Assembly: GCF_021083185.1 (NCBI RefSeq)
Contig: NZ_JAIGQB010000005.1
Location: forward strand, 310,001 to 374,000
Source of the DNA: Nocardioides furvisabuli
GTDB taxonomy: Bacteria; Actinomycetota; Actinomycetes; Propionibacteriales; Nocardioidaceae
Direction: 5' to 3'
Length of the DNA stretch: 64,000 bases
Positions within the stretch are counted from its first letter, which is position 1. Every line of letters starts with the position of its first letter. Under the pieces are notes generated by a model, which worked only from the letters and a program-made list of their open reading frames with translations, was not told the origin of the DNA and did not search any database. Shown here one piece after another: positions 8,553 through 16,588 of the stretch. The position numbers and the translations under genes were made by a program.

Positions 8553-9272
8553 ATGACACGACTCATCACCACCACACGATCCGACTCCACCACGACCGGT
8601 GCCGCCCCGGCTCCCGCCTCGGCGGGTCCGTTGGTCCGCATCGCCGGTCTCGCCGCCCAGGTCGTTGCCGGCACCTACGTCATCGGCTTCCTCGCGATGG
8701 TCGCCTACCTCGTTCCCCGCGGCTTCACGCCTGCGGTGGACGACCCCGCAGCATCGCTGGACTTCCTCCGCGACCACCAGGGCGAGCTGGGCGCCTGGTA
8801 CTTCGTGCTCTACCTCCTCGGCGGAGCCGCGATGGCGCTGGTCTCGCTCGGAGTCGCCCAACGCCTCGCTCCGGCACCCGCACTGGCCCGGGTCTCCGCA
8901 GCATTCGGACTCATCTGGTCCGGCCTGCTCATCGCCAGCGGAAGCATCGCCCTCGTCGGCCAGCACGCCGCCGTGGCCCTGCACGCGCAGGACCCCGACC
9001 TCGCCGTCACGACCTGGGTCTCCACCAGCGTGGTCCAGGACGCCCTCGGCGGCGGCATCGAGGTCGCCGGCGCACTCTGGGCCGCAGTCGTCGGATTCGC
9101 GGTCCTGCGAACCCGGACCCTGTCCGCCCCGCTCGGAGGTCTCGCTCTCGGCCTCGCGGCCGTGGGCACGGCCACGGTCGTCCCGGCCGCCGCCGACGCC
9201 GCGACCTCCGTCTTCGGGCTCGGGCTCATCCTCTGGTTCACCTGGCTCGGGCTGTCCCTGCGACGCCGCTGA
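8553..9272 (+). CDS. Multi-pass membrane protein of unknown function
   Basis: A 239-residue protein with about six hydrophobic segments and a Thr/Ala-rich N-terminus. The layout resembles DUF4386-type proteins such as the one at 3992-4762, but I cannot assign the family firmly. The ATG at 8553 follows GGGTGGGGG. It is divergent from the histidine kinase operon and is a candidate target of that two-component system. A 12-bp hairpin follows its stop. Confidence 0.7.
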   Translation: MTRLITTTRSDSTTTGAAPAPASAGPLVRIAGLAAQVVAGTYVIGFLAMVAYLVPRGFTPAVDDPAASLDFLRDHQGELGAWYFVLYLLGGAAMALVSLGVAQRLAPAPALARVSAAFGLIWSGLLIASGSIALVGQHAAVALHAQDPDLAVTTWVSTSVVQDALGGGIEVAGALWAAVVGFAVLRTRTLSAPLGGLALGLAAVGTATVVPAAADAATSVFGLGLILWFTWLGLSLRRR

Positions 9273-9289
9273 CCACCAGCCACACCCGA

Positions 9290-9319
9290 CCAGAGCCCCC
9301 GCCGCAACGGGGGCTCTGG
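9290..9319 (+). terminator. Hairpin terminator
   Basis: A perfect 12-bp stem (9290-9301 with 9308-9319) and a 6-nt loop, 18 bases after the stop of the membrane protein gene. There is no clear T-tract. Confidence 0.7.
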
Positions 9320-9407
9320 ATGTTGTGGTGCGGCCCGTGACCGGACGAACTGCGTCCGGGTCGCTCGCAGGGCCGCTGTGGGTCTTTCCGGCGACCCGCC
9401 TGCGACC

Positions 9408-9413
9408 TAAAAT
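9408..9413 (+). promoter_or_regulatory. -10 box for a leaderless transcript
   Basis: TAAAAT lies 8 bases before the GTG start of the GAF-ANTAR gene, which has no ribosome binding site. This spacing fits a leaderless mRNA beginning at or next to the start codon. The -35 region is weak. Confidence 0.5.
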
Positions 9414-9421
9414 CGTGAGCT

Positions 9422-10174
9422 GTGAACGGTGCGCAGCGCTCCTGCGACAGCGAGGAATGTGACCGGTTCAACCGGGAGCTCGCTGCTGCAGCGCGTGCCA
9501 TGGCCGAGGAGAAGGACACCGAGCACACCCTCGAACGTGCGGTGCGGACGGCGACTGACCTGATCAGCGGCTGCGACTTCGCTGGCGTGTTCGCCACGCG
9601 CGTCCACGGCACCGAGACGCCCGCCGCCAGCCACGAGGCGCTGCGTCTGGTCGACCACCTGCAGCTCGAGCTCGGCGAAGGCCCCGCGGTGGACGCGCTG
9701 CGTGGCGAGTTCGACCTGCTCGTCGTCAACGACCTGGCTGCCGACGGCCGGTGGCAGACCTGGTCGGCACGCATCGTCGACGAGCTCGGCATCCATTCGT
9801 GCCTCTGCTACCGCCTCTTCACCGACGGCGAGACGTTGGGTGCGCTGATGCTCTACGCGAAGCAGCCGCACGCGTTCTCCGGCCCGGACGTCGAGAACGG
9901 GCACGCGGTCGCTGCGCACGCAGCCGTGGCTCTTCATGGCGCCCTGGAGCATGAGCAGCTGCACGAGGGCATGCGCACGCGTCGCACCATCGGAGAGGCC
10001 ATCGGGTTGCTGCGCGGCCGCTACGGACTCACCAGCGACCAGGCGTTCGCCGTGCTCAAGCGCCTGTCGTCGCATCGCAACGTGAAGCTGGCGCTCATCG
10101 CTGAGCACGTCGTCGACAGCGGCGACGTTCCCGGGGCCGCCGACACGATCGCCGCCTCCCGCGAGCGGAAGTAG
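9422..10174 (+). CDS. GAF and ANTAR domain transcription antitermination regulator
   Basis: A 250-residue regulator. Residues about 25-175 form a GAF sensory domain (ligand or redox sensing), and about 185-245 form an ANTAR RNA-binding domain (TIGEAIGLLRGRYGLTSDQA and the following helices). ANTAR proteins bind paired hairpins in nascent RNA and prevent termination. The GTG start at 9422 lacks a ribosome binding site and sits 8 bases after TAAAAT, so translation is probably leaderless. No RNA target with twin hexaloop hairpins is evident next to it, so it probably acts elsewhere. It is convergent with the AI-2E family transporter gene. Confidence 0.9.
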   Translation: MNGAQRSCDSEECDRFNRELAAAARAMAEEKDTEHTLERAVRTATDLISGCDFAGVFATRVHGTETPAASHEALRLVDHLQLELGEGPAVDALRGEFDLLVVNDLAADGRWQTWSARIVDELGIHSCLCYRLFTDGETLGALMLYAKQPHAFSGPDVENGHAVAAHAAVALHGALEHEQLHEGMRTRRTIGEAIGLLRGRYGLTSDQAFAVLKRLSSHRNVKLALIAEHVVDSGDVPGAADTIAASRERK

Positions 10175-10208
10175 TCGCCACGAGGTCGCTGCGGCCCGAC
10201 GGCCCGGG

Positions 10209-11384
10209 TCACGCGTCCGGCGCGTCCTCGCCCGCGTGCGCGTCGTCGTCCTCGACGCGATCGTCCGCCGTCGCGTGATCGATGCGCTCGTCGAGGTAGC
10301 GGGCGACGACCGCACCGACCGCGACGACAGGCACGCTGAGGAAGGCGCCCGCGACCCCGAACAGCGTGGACCCGAGGACGATGGCGAGGAGGACGACGGC
10401 TGCGTGCAGGTCGAGGCTCTTGCCCTGGAGCCACGGCAGGAGCACGTTGCCCTCGAGCTGCTGGACGACCAGCACGACGACGAGCACCGCGAGCCCGACC
10501 ACCCAGCCGTTGGTCACCAGTGCCACGAGCACGGCGAGCGCCCCGACGGTGACGGCTCCGACGATGGGCGCGAAGGCGGCGATGAACGTCAGCACCGCCA
10601 GGGGCACCGCCAGCGGGACGCCGAGCAGGAGCAGCGCGGCGCCGATGAGCGCGGCGTCGATGAGGCCGACCAGCGCCTGGGTGCGGACGAACCCGCCGAG
10701 GGTGTCCCAGGCCCGCGAGCCGACCTCGGTCAGGTGGGTGCCGACGTGCGGTCCGGTCGTGCGCCGGAGCCAGGGCAGGAAGGAACGCCCGTCCTTGAGG
10801 AAGAAGAACGCCAGCACGAGGGTGACGAGCACGTTGACGAGCGCCGAGGTGATGGTGCCGACGCCCACCAGGACGCCGGATGCGATGCTGCTGGCGCTCG
10901 AGCGCAGGCGCTCCTGGAAGGCGTCGACGGCCGACTCGACCTGCGCGTGCGTGACGTCGAGGGTGTCGCTGCCCTCGACCCAGGCCTGGAGGCGGGTGAG
11001 CCCCTCGGACGCACTGTCGGCGATCTCTCCCACCTGGGCGGCGACCGACGGGGCGATGAAGACGATGACACCGGCCAGGGCCAGGAGGCTACCCGCCACC
11101 GCGCTCGCGGCCGCGGCGAGCTGAGGGAACCGCAGGCGGGTCTCCAGCCAGCGCGCGGGAGGCTGCAGCACCGTCGTCAGGATCAGCGCCAGCAGGACCG
11201 GGAGCACGATGCTCCACAGCTGCTGGAGAACCCAGCCGAGGAGCGCCGCGCCCACTGCGATGACGATCCAGCGCAGCGCCCACCGGGACAGCCACGTGAC
11301 CGCCTCGCCGATCACCACCTCGCGGGACCTGCTCTCCGGCGGCCCGTCGTGGTGGGACGACCCTCCGGCCCGCCTCACCGCCAT
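10209..11384 (-). CDS. AI-2E family (PerM/TqsA-like) membrane transporter
   Basis: A 391-residue protein with seven to eight transmembrane segments in the typical order: two N-terminal helices, a large loop of about 60 residues (ADSASEGLTRLQAWVEGSD), then a block of C-terminal helices with the signature region GVPLAVPLAVLTFIAAFAPI. The family is named for TqsA, but members export various solutes or ions, so the substrate is open. The tail is rich in Asp and Glu. The start at 11384 has AGGA about 9 bases upstream. A 9-bp inverted repeat lies 40-70 bases upstream. Confidence 0.88.
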   Translation of the reverse strand: MAVRRAGGSSHHDGPPESRSREVVIGEAVTWLSRWALRWIVIAVGAALLGWVLQQLWSIVLPVLLALILTTVLQPPARWLETRLRFPQLAAAASAVAGSLLALAGVIVFIAPSVAAQVGEIADSASEGLTRLQAWVEGSDTLDVTHAQVESAVDAFQERLRSSASSIASGVLVGVGTITSALVNVLVTLVLAFFFLKDGRSFLPWLRRTTGPHVGTHLTEVGSRAWDTLGGFVRTQALVGLIDAALIGAALLLLGVPLAVPLAVLTFIAAFAPIVGAVTVGALAVLVALVTNGWVVGLAVLVVVLVVQQLEGNVLLPWLQGKSLDLHAAVVLLAIVLGSTLFGVAGAFLSVPVVAVGAVVARYLDERIDHATADDRVEDDDAHAGEDAPDA

Positions 11385-11423
11385 CGCGACACGTCCTGCA
11401 TCGGCTGTCTCCTGGATCCTCGA

Positions 11424-11455
11424 GTGCGTACGTCGTCCTCGTGCACCGTACGCAC
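11424..11455. repeat. 9-bp perfect inverted repeat
   Basis: GTGCGTACG at 11424-11432 and its exact complement CGTACGCAC at 11447-11455 are separated by 14 bp. The site is upstream of the AI-2E transporter and downstream of the metallophosphoesterase-like gene, both on the minus strand. It could be an operator or a loose terminator. Confidence 0.45.
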
Positions 11456-11508
11456 AACGCGCCGGCCACCGAGGGTGTGACGCTCGACCGGGCGATGGGA
11501 TCGCAGGT

Positions 11509-13206
11509 TCATGGCGCCGGCGGCGAGGAGGTGAGCGGCAGGCCCAGGTCGACGCGGTCGCTGATGGTGACGTCGCCGGCCGGGGAGACGACGACCTGGG
11601 CGTAGCCCGTCTGCAGCCCGCTGGCCCCGTCGACGTACTGCAGCTGCACCGTCAGGTCCTTCAGCGGCGTCGAGAAGGGAGTGGAGAACCGGTTGAACGT
11701 CGGGTTCTCCTCGACCCCTCCGGCGGTGCCGAGCTGGTTGAGGACGGTCCAGGTGACGGCCTCGCCATCGGTGTTCCAGATGACCCGCGGGGCCTCTGCG
11801 TCGTGCAGGTGGCCGATGTTGATGATGCCGGGGGGGAGGTCGGGCACGCCGTCGTCCCAGGGCACGGTCTCGCGACCGAGCGCGTCGTCGAGCTCGTCGA
11901 GGCTCTCGACGCCGATGTAGCCGGCCGCGGAACGTGGCTGGTGGAGCAGCACGACCAGGGCTTCCGCGCGATCCTCGGCGTCCAGCGCGGAGCGCAGGTC
12001 CGCACCGAGTGCCGTCTCGCTGATCCCGGAGTCGTTGATCACCAGGCCGCCGAAGAGCGCCTTGAACGCAGGATCATCGGCACCCACGACGTCCAGGCCC
12101 CCGACGGAGGCGACGTCGGCATCGGGGTTGATGACCCCGTTGTCGGCCAGCTGCTCCATCGTGGTCTCGGTGTCGTGGTCGCCCTTCACCACGACCAGCG
12201 GGAGGTCGCCGCTCGCGCCGGTCTCGGCGGCGACGAAGCCGGCCTCGGCGACGGTGCCGTTCGACGTGACGTCGCCCGAGATCGTCCGCATGACCAGGGC
12301 GCCCTCGGACAGGTGCTGCTGGAGCAGGGCGTACAGGGTGGTCCGGACCCTCGTGCCGACCAGGCTGCCCTGGGGGTCGGCCTCGGCGACGACGACGACC
12401 TCCCCCTCCCGCGGCGACAGCGCGTCCGCGCGGACCGGGACCGTCGCGAGGAGGCCCGCCTCGGCGGTGGCCTCGAACGCTGCGACCCGCTCACGGATGC
12501 GGTCGGTGTTCTTCGAGATGAACGGCCGGACCTGGCGCGCGATCTCGAGGGCCTCGGGGCTGCTGAAGGACAGCTCGTCGATGCCCGGCATCGGGTAGGT
12601 CTGCTCGGGTTCGACGCTGCCGCTCCAGCGGTCGAAGAGCCACGCGGCCGTGGCGGCCGACGACGCCAGCCCCAGCCCGAGGGCGAGCAGGCCGGTCGCG
12701 ATGCGCGCACCGCGCCGCAGACCCGGCGCGACGGGAGGTCGCGCGCTGAGGATCATCATCAGGAGCAGGCCACCCGCGAGTCCTGCGGCGATCTCGAGCA
12801 GCAGGAAGCGTCGCCACAGCAGTGCCCGCAGCTCGTCGCCGTAGGTGCGCGCCGTCTCGTCGGGATCGCTCAGGAAGAGAGAGTTGGCCTCGACGAACTC
12901 CGGGCTCACGTAGGACGACAGCGTGCCGCCGGCCTGGGGCGGTCCCGTCGCTCGGATGACGGCGCCGAACCCGCCGACGCCGGTGCGCTCCCAGTAGAGG
13001 CTGCCCAGGATCCCCGTGTCGAACGTGGACACGCCGTTGTGGGCCAGCGACACCTCGACCGGGACGCTCCCGAGCCGGTCGGAGAACCGGACCCCCTCGA
13101 GCGCCCGCTCGGCCGCCACGGGCGCGGCGAGGGTCGCTGCGACCAGTCCGCACGCCACGAAGCCGGCCGCGGTGCGTACCGCGCGAGTCCAGGCCTGCCG
13201 GCTCAT
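11509..13206 (-). CDS. Membrane metallophosphoesterase-like protein
   Basis: A 565-residue protein with a hydrophobic N-terminal segment (residues 10-32), an outer domain, two more transmembrane segments near 133-150 and 165-190, and a long C-terminal domain. The last part carries pieces of the calcineurin-like phosphoesterase fold: SGDVTSNGT, VVKGDHDTET (GNHD-like) and NIGHLHD (GHxH-like). The usual first motif DxH appears as ADPQGS with Gln in place of His, so metal binding may be altered or lost. Its substrate is unknown. TACGCT lies 7 bases before the ATG, suggesting a leaderless mRNA. Confidence 0.7.
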   Translation of the reverse strand: MSRQAWTRAVRTAAGFVACGLVAATLAAPVAAERALEGVRFSDRLGSVPVEVSLAHNGVSTFDTGILGSLYWERTGVGGFGAVIRATGPPQAGGTLSSYVSPEFVEANSLFLSDPDETARTYGDELRALLWRRFLLLEIAAGLAGGLLLMMILSARPPVAPGLRRGARIATGLLALGLGLASSAATAAWLFDRWSGSVEPEQTYPMPGIDELSFSSPEALEIARQVRPFISKNTDRIRERVAAFEATAEAGLLATVPVRADALSPREGEVVVVAEADPQGSLVGTRVRTTLYALLQQHLSEGALVMRTISGDVTSNGTVAEAGFVAAETGASGDLPLVVVKGDHDTETTMEQLADNGVINPDADVASVGGLDVVGADDPAFKALFGGLVINDSGISETALGADLRSALDAEDRAEALVVLLHQPRSAAGYIGVESLDELDDALGRETVPWDDGVPDLPPGIINIGHLHDAEAPRVIWNTDGEAVTWTVLNQLGTAGGVEENPTFNRFSTPFSTPLKDLTVQLQYVDGASGLQTGYAQVVVSPAGDVTISDRVDLGLPLTSSPPAP

Positions 13207-13213
13207 GGTGTCG

Positions 13214-13219
13214 AGCGTA
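13214..13219 (-). promoter_or_regulatory. -10 box for a leaderless transcript
   Basis: On the minus strand TACGCT is followed after 7 bases by the ATG of the metallophosphoesterase-like gene, with no ribosome binding site between. Confidence 0.4.
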
Positions 13220-13258
13220 CGTCCGTGGCGCGGTGTCGTGGGCCGGATGGTCGACCCG

Positions 13259-13741
13259 TCAGCGCAGCTCCCCGGCCGGTGGGTCCGCCAGGAAGCTCAG
13301 CGATCCGTCGGTCTCCAGGACGACGGCGGCGACCGACCCGAGATCGGCGTGCCCCTGCCCGCGGGCTGCCTGCACGACCTCGTCCACCGTGACTCGCTGG
13401 CGGCGCATCGCGCCCATCAGGAACCCGTCGCGGTAGAGGAGGGTCGGCTCCGACTTCACGAGGCGTTCGACGCGCGGGCTACGCACCGATGCCCACGCGA
13501 CGACGTACTGCAGCGCGACCAGCAGGGCCAGCGCGGTCACGCCCTCGACGAGAGCGACGGAGGAGGACAGGACGATGGTGGCGAGCGTGGAGCCGAGGGC
13601 GACCGTGACGACGAAGTCGAAGGCGTTCAGCTTGGCGAGGGTGCGCTTGCCGCTGACTCGCAGGAGCAGGACCAGCGCGGCGTAGGCGCTCGTCCCGGCC
13701 ACCACCACGCGGACCAGGCCGGTCCAGCTGTCGAAGAACAC
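13259..13741 (-). CDS. DUF421 (YetF/YcaP-type) membrane protein
   Basis: A 160-residue protein of the DUF421 family. Three transmembrane helices fill residues 10-85, with the conserved GKRTLAKLNAFDFVVTVALGS region, and a small cytoplasmic domain follows (PTLLYRDGFLMGAMRRQRVT). The family's function is poorly known; some relatives affect spore or envelope properties. I chose the GTG at 13741 because GGAGGAG lies 5 bases upstream, which would add a ribosome binding site that the ATG at 13768 lacks. Confidence 0.85.
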   Translation of the reverse strand: MFFDSWTGLVRVVVAGTSAYAALVLLLRVSGKRTLAKLNAFDFVVTVALGSTLATIVLSSSVALVEGVTALALLVALQYVVAWASVRSPRVERLVKSEPTLLYRDGFLMGAMRRQRVTVDEVVQAARGQGHADLGSVAAVVLETDGSLSFLADPPAGELR

Positions 13742-13835
13742 GTGATCTCCTCCTCGGGTCGACGCCATGGCCCGCGCCGGCGACCTGGCGCATCCACACT
13801 GTCACGGACCTGCTCGCGACGTCCGCCGCCGGTTG

Positions 13836-14138
13836 CTACCAGGACGACGTCGTGAACCCCGGCAGCTCGCCGGCATGCGCGAGGCGGCGCAGGTTGATGC
13901 GTGAGAGCCCCACCTTGCCGACATAGCCGCGGGGGCGCCCGTCGACCTGGTCGCGGTTGCGCACCCGCACCGGGCTGGCGTCGCGGGGGAGCCGACCCAG
14001 GGCGCGCACGGCGGCGTCCCGCTCCTGGGGTGTGGCGGCCGTGCGGACCGTCTCCTTCAGCGCGGCGCGACGCTCGGCGTAGTGGGCTACGGTCTGCGTG
14101 CGGCGCTCGTTGGCCACGACCTTCGACTTCTTGGCCAT
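13836..14138 (-). CDS. rpsN: 30S ribosomal protein S14, zinc-independent form
   Basis: A 100-residue S14 of the long, cysteine-free (C-minus) type, with the signature [13 protein letters not shown] and the C-terminal RNPDQ-like and [18 protein letters not shown] regions. Such paralogues replace the zinc-binding S14 when zinc is scarce. The start overlaps the stop of the preceding hybrid L36/L28 gene by one base (TGATG) and has GGAGGAG upstream, so it is translationally coupled. It is the last gene of the Zur-controlled operon. Confidence 0.95.
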   Translation of the reverse strand: MAKKSKVVANERRTQTVAHYAERRAALKETVRTAATPQERDAAVRALGRLPRDASPVRVRNRDQVDGRPRGYVGKVGLSRINLRRLAHAGELPGFTTSSW

Positions 14139-14320
14139 CAGCGCTCCTCCCTGAACTGCACGTGGGCGAGGATGTCGGCGACCACGGCGTCGACGCCGCG
14201 CTGGTCGACGGTCTTGATGCCGCGTGCGCTCAGGGTGAGGGTCACGGTGCGGCCGCGACGGCGCACGACCTGCGACCCGGGCTGGTTCTTCACCGAGCGG
14301 ATCGAGTTGCGCACCTTCAT
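14138..14320 (-). CDS. Hybrid ribosomal protein: L36-type N-terminus, L28-type C-terminus
   Basis: A 60-residue reading frame that looks like two ribosomal proteins joined. Residues 1-25 ([12 protein letters not shown], then QVVRRRGRT) match the N-terminus of the zinc-free bL36 (YkgO type). From about residue 23 the sequence ([18 protein letters not shown] and VDAVVADI) matches the C-terminal half of actinobacterial bL28. The C-terminal half of L36 and the N-terminal half of L28 are missing. The frame is open, has AGGAGG upstream, overlaps the L32 stop as ATGA and the S14 start as TGATG, so it is translated in the operon. Whether it enters the ribosome is unknown. It probably arose by deletion between adjacent rpmJ and rpmB genes. 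Confidence 0.8.
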   Translation of the reverse strand: MKVRNSIRSVKNQPGSQVVRRRGRTVTLTLSARGIKTVDQRGVDAVVADILAHVQFREER

Positions 14321-14499
14321 CGGGTCCTCCTGGGGTCGGGGCTGACGTAGCCGCGCTCGACGGCGCGCACCAGTCGGCGCGGGACGTGGTGGGTCTCCCC
14401 GTCCACGCTGATCGGCACGAGGTCGGGCCGGGTCGCCTTCCACGCCGAGCGGCGGTGGCGGGTGTTGCTGCGCGACGTACGTCGCTTGGGAACTGCCAT
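14317..14499 (-). CDS. rpmF: 50S ribosomal protein L32, zinc-free form
   Basis: A 60-residue L32 beginning [20 protein letters not shown]. The Cys residues of the zinc-binding L32 are absent. It follows the COG0523-like gene by 28 bases and overlaps the next gene by 4 bases (ATGA). In this setting it is a zinc-starvation paralogue that frees ribosomal zinc. Confidence 0.93.
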   Translation of the reverse strand: MAVPKRRTSRSNTRHRRSAWKATRPDLVPISVDGETHHVPRRLVRAVERGYVSPDPRRTR

Positions 14500-14527
14500 G
14501 GGTCTGTCCGTCCTTCGTCTCGGGTGG

Positions 14528-15604
14528 TCAGGCGACGTCGCGGATGTCGCCGAGCCAGGGCTCGAGGCCGTCCTCGCGGACGTCCCAGCGGCGGTGGTCG
14601 AGGATCGCCTCGGCGGGGGTGAGCAGGACGTCCTCGAAGGCTGCACCGAGGTCGTCGGGTGGGGTGCCGATGCCGGTGACGAGCAGCCGGGTCACCGGCA
14701 TACGCCGTCCCCAGGGGCGGTAGCAGCCGATGCTGAGCTGGCCGCCCGCACCTGACCACTCGAGCTGGTCGCCGGGCCGGGTCGGCACCCAGAAGGAGCC
14801 GCGCGAGCGGTGAGGACCGCCGCCGAGGCGCTCGATCTGGTCGAGGAGCCGGTCGGGGTGGAACGGGCGCGGCGAGCACAGGTCGAGACGCCACGCCCGC
14901 CCAGGCGGCAGCGCGGGGAGCTCGGTCTCGAGCTCGGGCGAGCACCACGTGCGGGCGAGGGTGCCGTGGTGCCTCCCGGTGGTCAGTGCCACGGCGTCGA
15001 CCTGGTCGACGCCCATGAGGAGGGGCACGCCGGGCCGGGCGAGGGCGCGGACGAGGTCACGTGCCTCCGGGCCCGGGTCGGACTCCAGGACCACGTGGTC
15101 GGCGAGCTCGATCTGGGCGCAGGCCACCTCCCCGACGCCGCGGTCGTCGCCGGGGTTGGAGTGGGCGTCGCGCTCGCGCAGCAGGTCGTCGCTCAGCAGG
15201 TCGCGGACCACGTCGCCGGTGGCGACGGCGGCCACCACGCTGCTGAGCTGGAGGTGTCGGGCCAGGCGGCTGTCGGTGCCGAGCGCGTGGGCGAGCGTCG
15301 TCGCCTCGGTCCCGGTCGGGAGACCCGCGACGATCGTGCCCCACCGCGGGTCGCGGGCGAGGCGCTCGAGCGTCGGCAGGATGTCCTCGCGCAGGGCACA
15401 GCCCACGCAGGCGTGCTCGAGCTGGACGTGCACCTGCTCGAGGACGCCGGACACGTCGCTGACGGTGCGGGTGAGGACCTGCGAGTGCGGGTCGATGCGG
15501 TGGCGCACCGACACCGTCCGGGGCAGGTCCCAGGCCAGGGTCATGAGCGTCGAGTCCATCGCGACGGGATCGACGCCGGTGACCACCACGAGCGCGGTCC
15601 TCAT
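14528..15604 (-). CDS. COG0523/CobW-like protein of the zinc-starvation operon, degenerate P-loop
   Basis: A 358-residue member of the CobW/ZigA GTPase family by overall layout: an N-terminal Rossmann-like domain, a [11 protein letters not shown] metal-site motif near residues 62-72 and a C-terminal CobW_C-type domain (about 255-345). The expected Walker A loop is replaced by [13 protein letters not shown], which has no P-loop Lys, so ordinary GTP hydrolysis is doubtful. Similar proteins encoded with zinc-free ribosomal genes include Mrf of mycobacteria, which helps recruit the hibernation factor to ribosomes under zinc starvation. A similar role is plausible here but is inference. It overlaps the L31B stop by 4 bases. 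Confidence 0.85.
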   Translation of the reverse strand: MRTALVVVTGVDPVAMDSTLMTLAWDLPRTVSVRHRIDPHSQVLTRTVSDVSGVLEQVHVQLEHACVGCALREDILPTLERLARDPRWGTIVAGLPTGTEATTLAHALGTDSRLARHLQLSSVVAAVATGDVVRDLLSDDLLRERDAHSNPGDDRGVGEVACAQIELADHVVLESDPGPEARDLVRALARPGVPLLMGVDQVDAVALTTGRHHGTLARTWCSPELETELPALPPGRAWRLDLCSPRPFHPDRLLDQIERLGGGPHRSRGSFWVPTRPGDQLEWSGAGGQLSIGCYRPWGRRMPVTRLLVTGIGTPPDDLGAAFEDVLLTPAEAILDHRRWDVREDGLEPWLGDIRDVA

Positions 15605-15855
15605 GCGCGCCCGCCGTAGCGGCGCTGGAACTTCTCGACGCGGCCCTCGCTGTCGAGCGTGCGGGCGGTGCCGGTCCAGAACGGGTGGCTGTCGCTCGAG
15701 ACGTCCACGTCGACGACGGGGTAGGACACCCCGTCGACCTCGACGCGGGCGTCGCTGTCACGGCCGGCGAGCGTCGAGCGCGTCACGAACACGTGTCCGG
15801 TGCCGCGGTCGCGGAACGCGACGGGACCGTAGTACGGATGGATGGGGGGCTTCAT
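15601..15855 (-). CDS. rpmE2: 50S ribosomal protein L31 type B
   Basis: An 84-residue type B L31 ([16 protein letters not shown], then [23 protein letters not shown]) without the zinc-binding Cys motif. It is the first gene of the zinc-starvation operon. AGGAGGAG precedes the ATG, and a Zur-type palindrome lies 16-30 bases upstream, so it should be switched on when Zur loses zinc. Confidence 0.96.
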   Translation of the reverse strand: MKPPIHPYYGPVAFRDRGTGHVFVTRSTLAGRDSDARVEVDGVSYPVVDVDVSSDSHPFWTGTARTLDSEGRVEKFQRRYGGRA

Positions 15856-15870
15856 GTCTCCTCCTGAAAA

Positions 15871-15885
15871 CGAGAATCGTTCTCA
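15871..15885. promoter_or_regulatory. Zur box upstream of rpmE2
   Basis: CGAGAATCGTTCTCA on the plus strand reads TGAGAACGATTCTCG on the minus strand, close to the actinobacterial Zur consensus TGAAAATGATTTTCA. The GAGAA and TTCTC arms are perfect inverted repeats. It lies between a CATACT -10-like box (plus 15886-15891) and the rpmE2 ribosome binding site, where bound Zur would block transcription of L31B, the COG0523-like gene, L32, the hybrid gene and S14. Confidence 0.8.
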
Positions 15886-15957
15886 GTATGACACAGAGGC
15901 GAAGGCCGAATACCCCGGACCTTCGACGGCCTCGAGGCGGCCGGTCGCAGCGGGGCG

Positions 15958-16398
15958 CTAGCCCTGGGCGGGGGTGCGCCCCCGGCAGGTCGAGCAGGTC
16001 CCGAACAGCTCCAGGGTGTGGCTGACGTCGCTGAAGCCGTGCTGCGCGGCGATGTCGTCGGCCCACTGCTCGACGGCCGGACCGCTGACCTCCGCGGTCG
16101 CGCCGCAGGAGCGGCACACCAGGTGGTGGTGGTGGCTCTCGCCGCACGCGCGGTAGCGCGCCTCGCCGCCCTCGCCGCGCAGCACGTCGGCCTGCTGGGT
16201 GTCGACGAGGGTCTGGAGGGCGCGGTAGACGGTGGCGAGCCCCACCGGCGACCCGCCGGCGCGCACGGCTGCGTGGATGTCCCGCGCGCTGCGGAAGTCG
16301 TTGCTGCGTCCCAGCTCGTCACGCACCGCGCGGAACTGGCGCGTCGAGCGCTCGCGGACGGTGCCCGACGGGGTGTCGGTGCCGGGTGCTGCGTTCAC
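15958..16398 (-). CDS. zur: Zinc uptake regulator Zur (Fur family)
   Basis: A 146-residue Fur-family repressor. The N-terminal winged helix contains FRSARDIHAAVRAGGSPVGL and the C-terminal part has the His cluster ESHHHHLVCRSCG and a second Cys pair in CSTCRG that form the metal sites. The adjacent zinc-free ribosomal operon and its box make Zur the right subfamily, not Fur or PerR. The GTG at 16398 has GAGGA upstream. It is divergent from the CopC-CopD fusion gene. Confidence 0.92.
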   Translation of the reverse strand: MNAAPGTDTPSGTVRERSTRQFRAVRDELGRSNDFRSARDIHAAVRAGGSPVGLATVYRALQTLVDTQQADVLRGEGGEARYRACGESHHHHLVCRSCGATAEVSGPAVEQWADDIAAQHGFSDVSHTLELFGTCSTCRGRTPAQG

Positions 16399-16452
16399 AC
16401 GTCCTCGCTCACACGGGGTCTGGTCCAGGGATCCACACCGTACTCCCGCGCC

Positions 16453-16563
16453 TCAGCAGGGGTGGGTGCGCGCGCTCGGCAGGGCCTCGATGAGGAGGTC
16501 CGACTGCCACCAGGTGTCGTGGGTGACAACGGCTCGGTCGGCTGGTTGGGTGAGCGCGGTCAT
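16453..16563 (-). CDS. Possible 36-residue small protein
   Basis: A short open frame MTALTQPADRAVVTHDTWWQ followed by 16 residues ending in HPC. About 89 percent of its third codon positions are G or C, as in real genes here, and GGTGGGTG stands just before the ATG. It lies between zur and the CopC-CopD gene. I recognise no family. It could equally be chance reading of the shared promoter region. Confidence 0.25.
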   Translation of the reverse strand: MTALTQPADRAVVTHDTWWQSDLLIEALPSARTHPC

Positions 16564-16588
16564 CACCCACCGCGCCCGAGGAGTCCGC

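Noticed and set aside
14138..14320. Sequencing frameshift as the cause of the L36/L28 hybrid
   Set aside because: The join is in frame within one codon series and no shifted frame restores the missing halves nearby, so a simple indel does not explain it; a larger misassembly remains possible.
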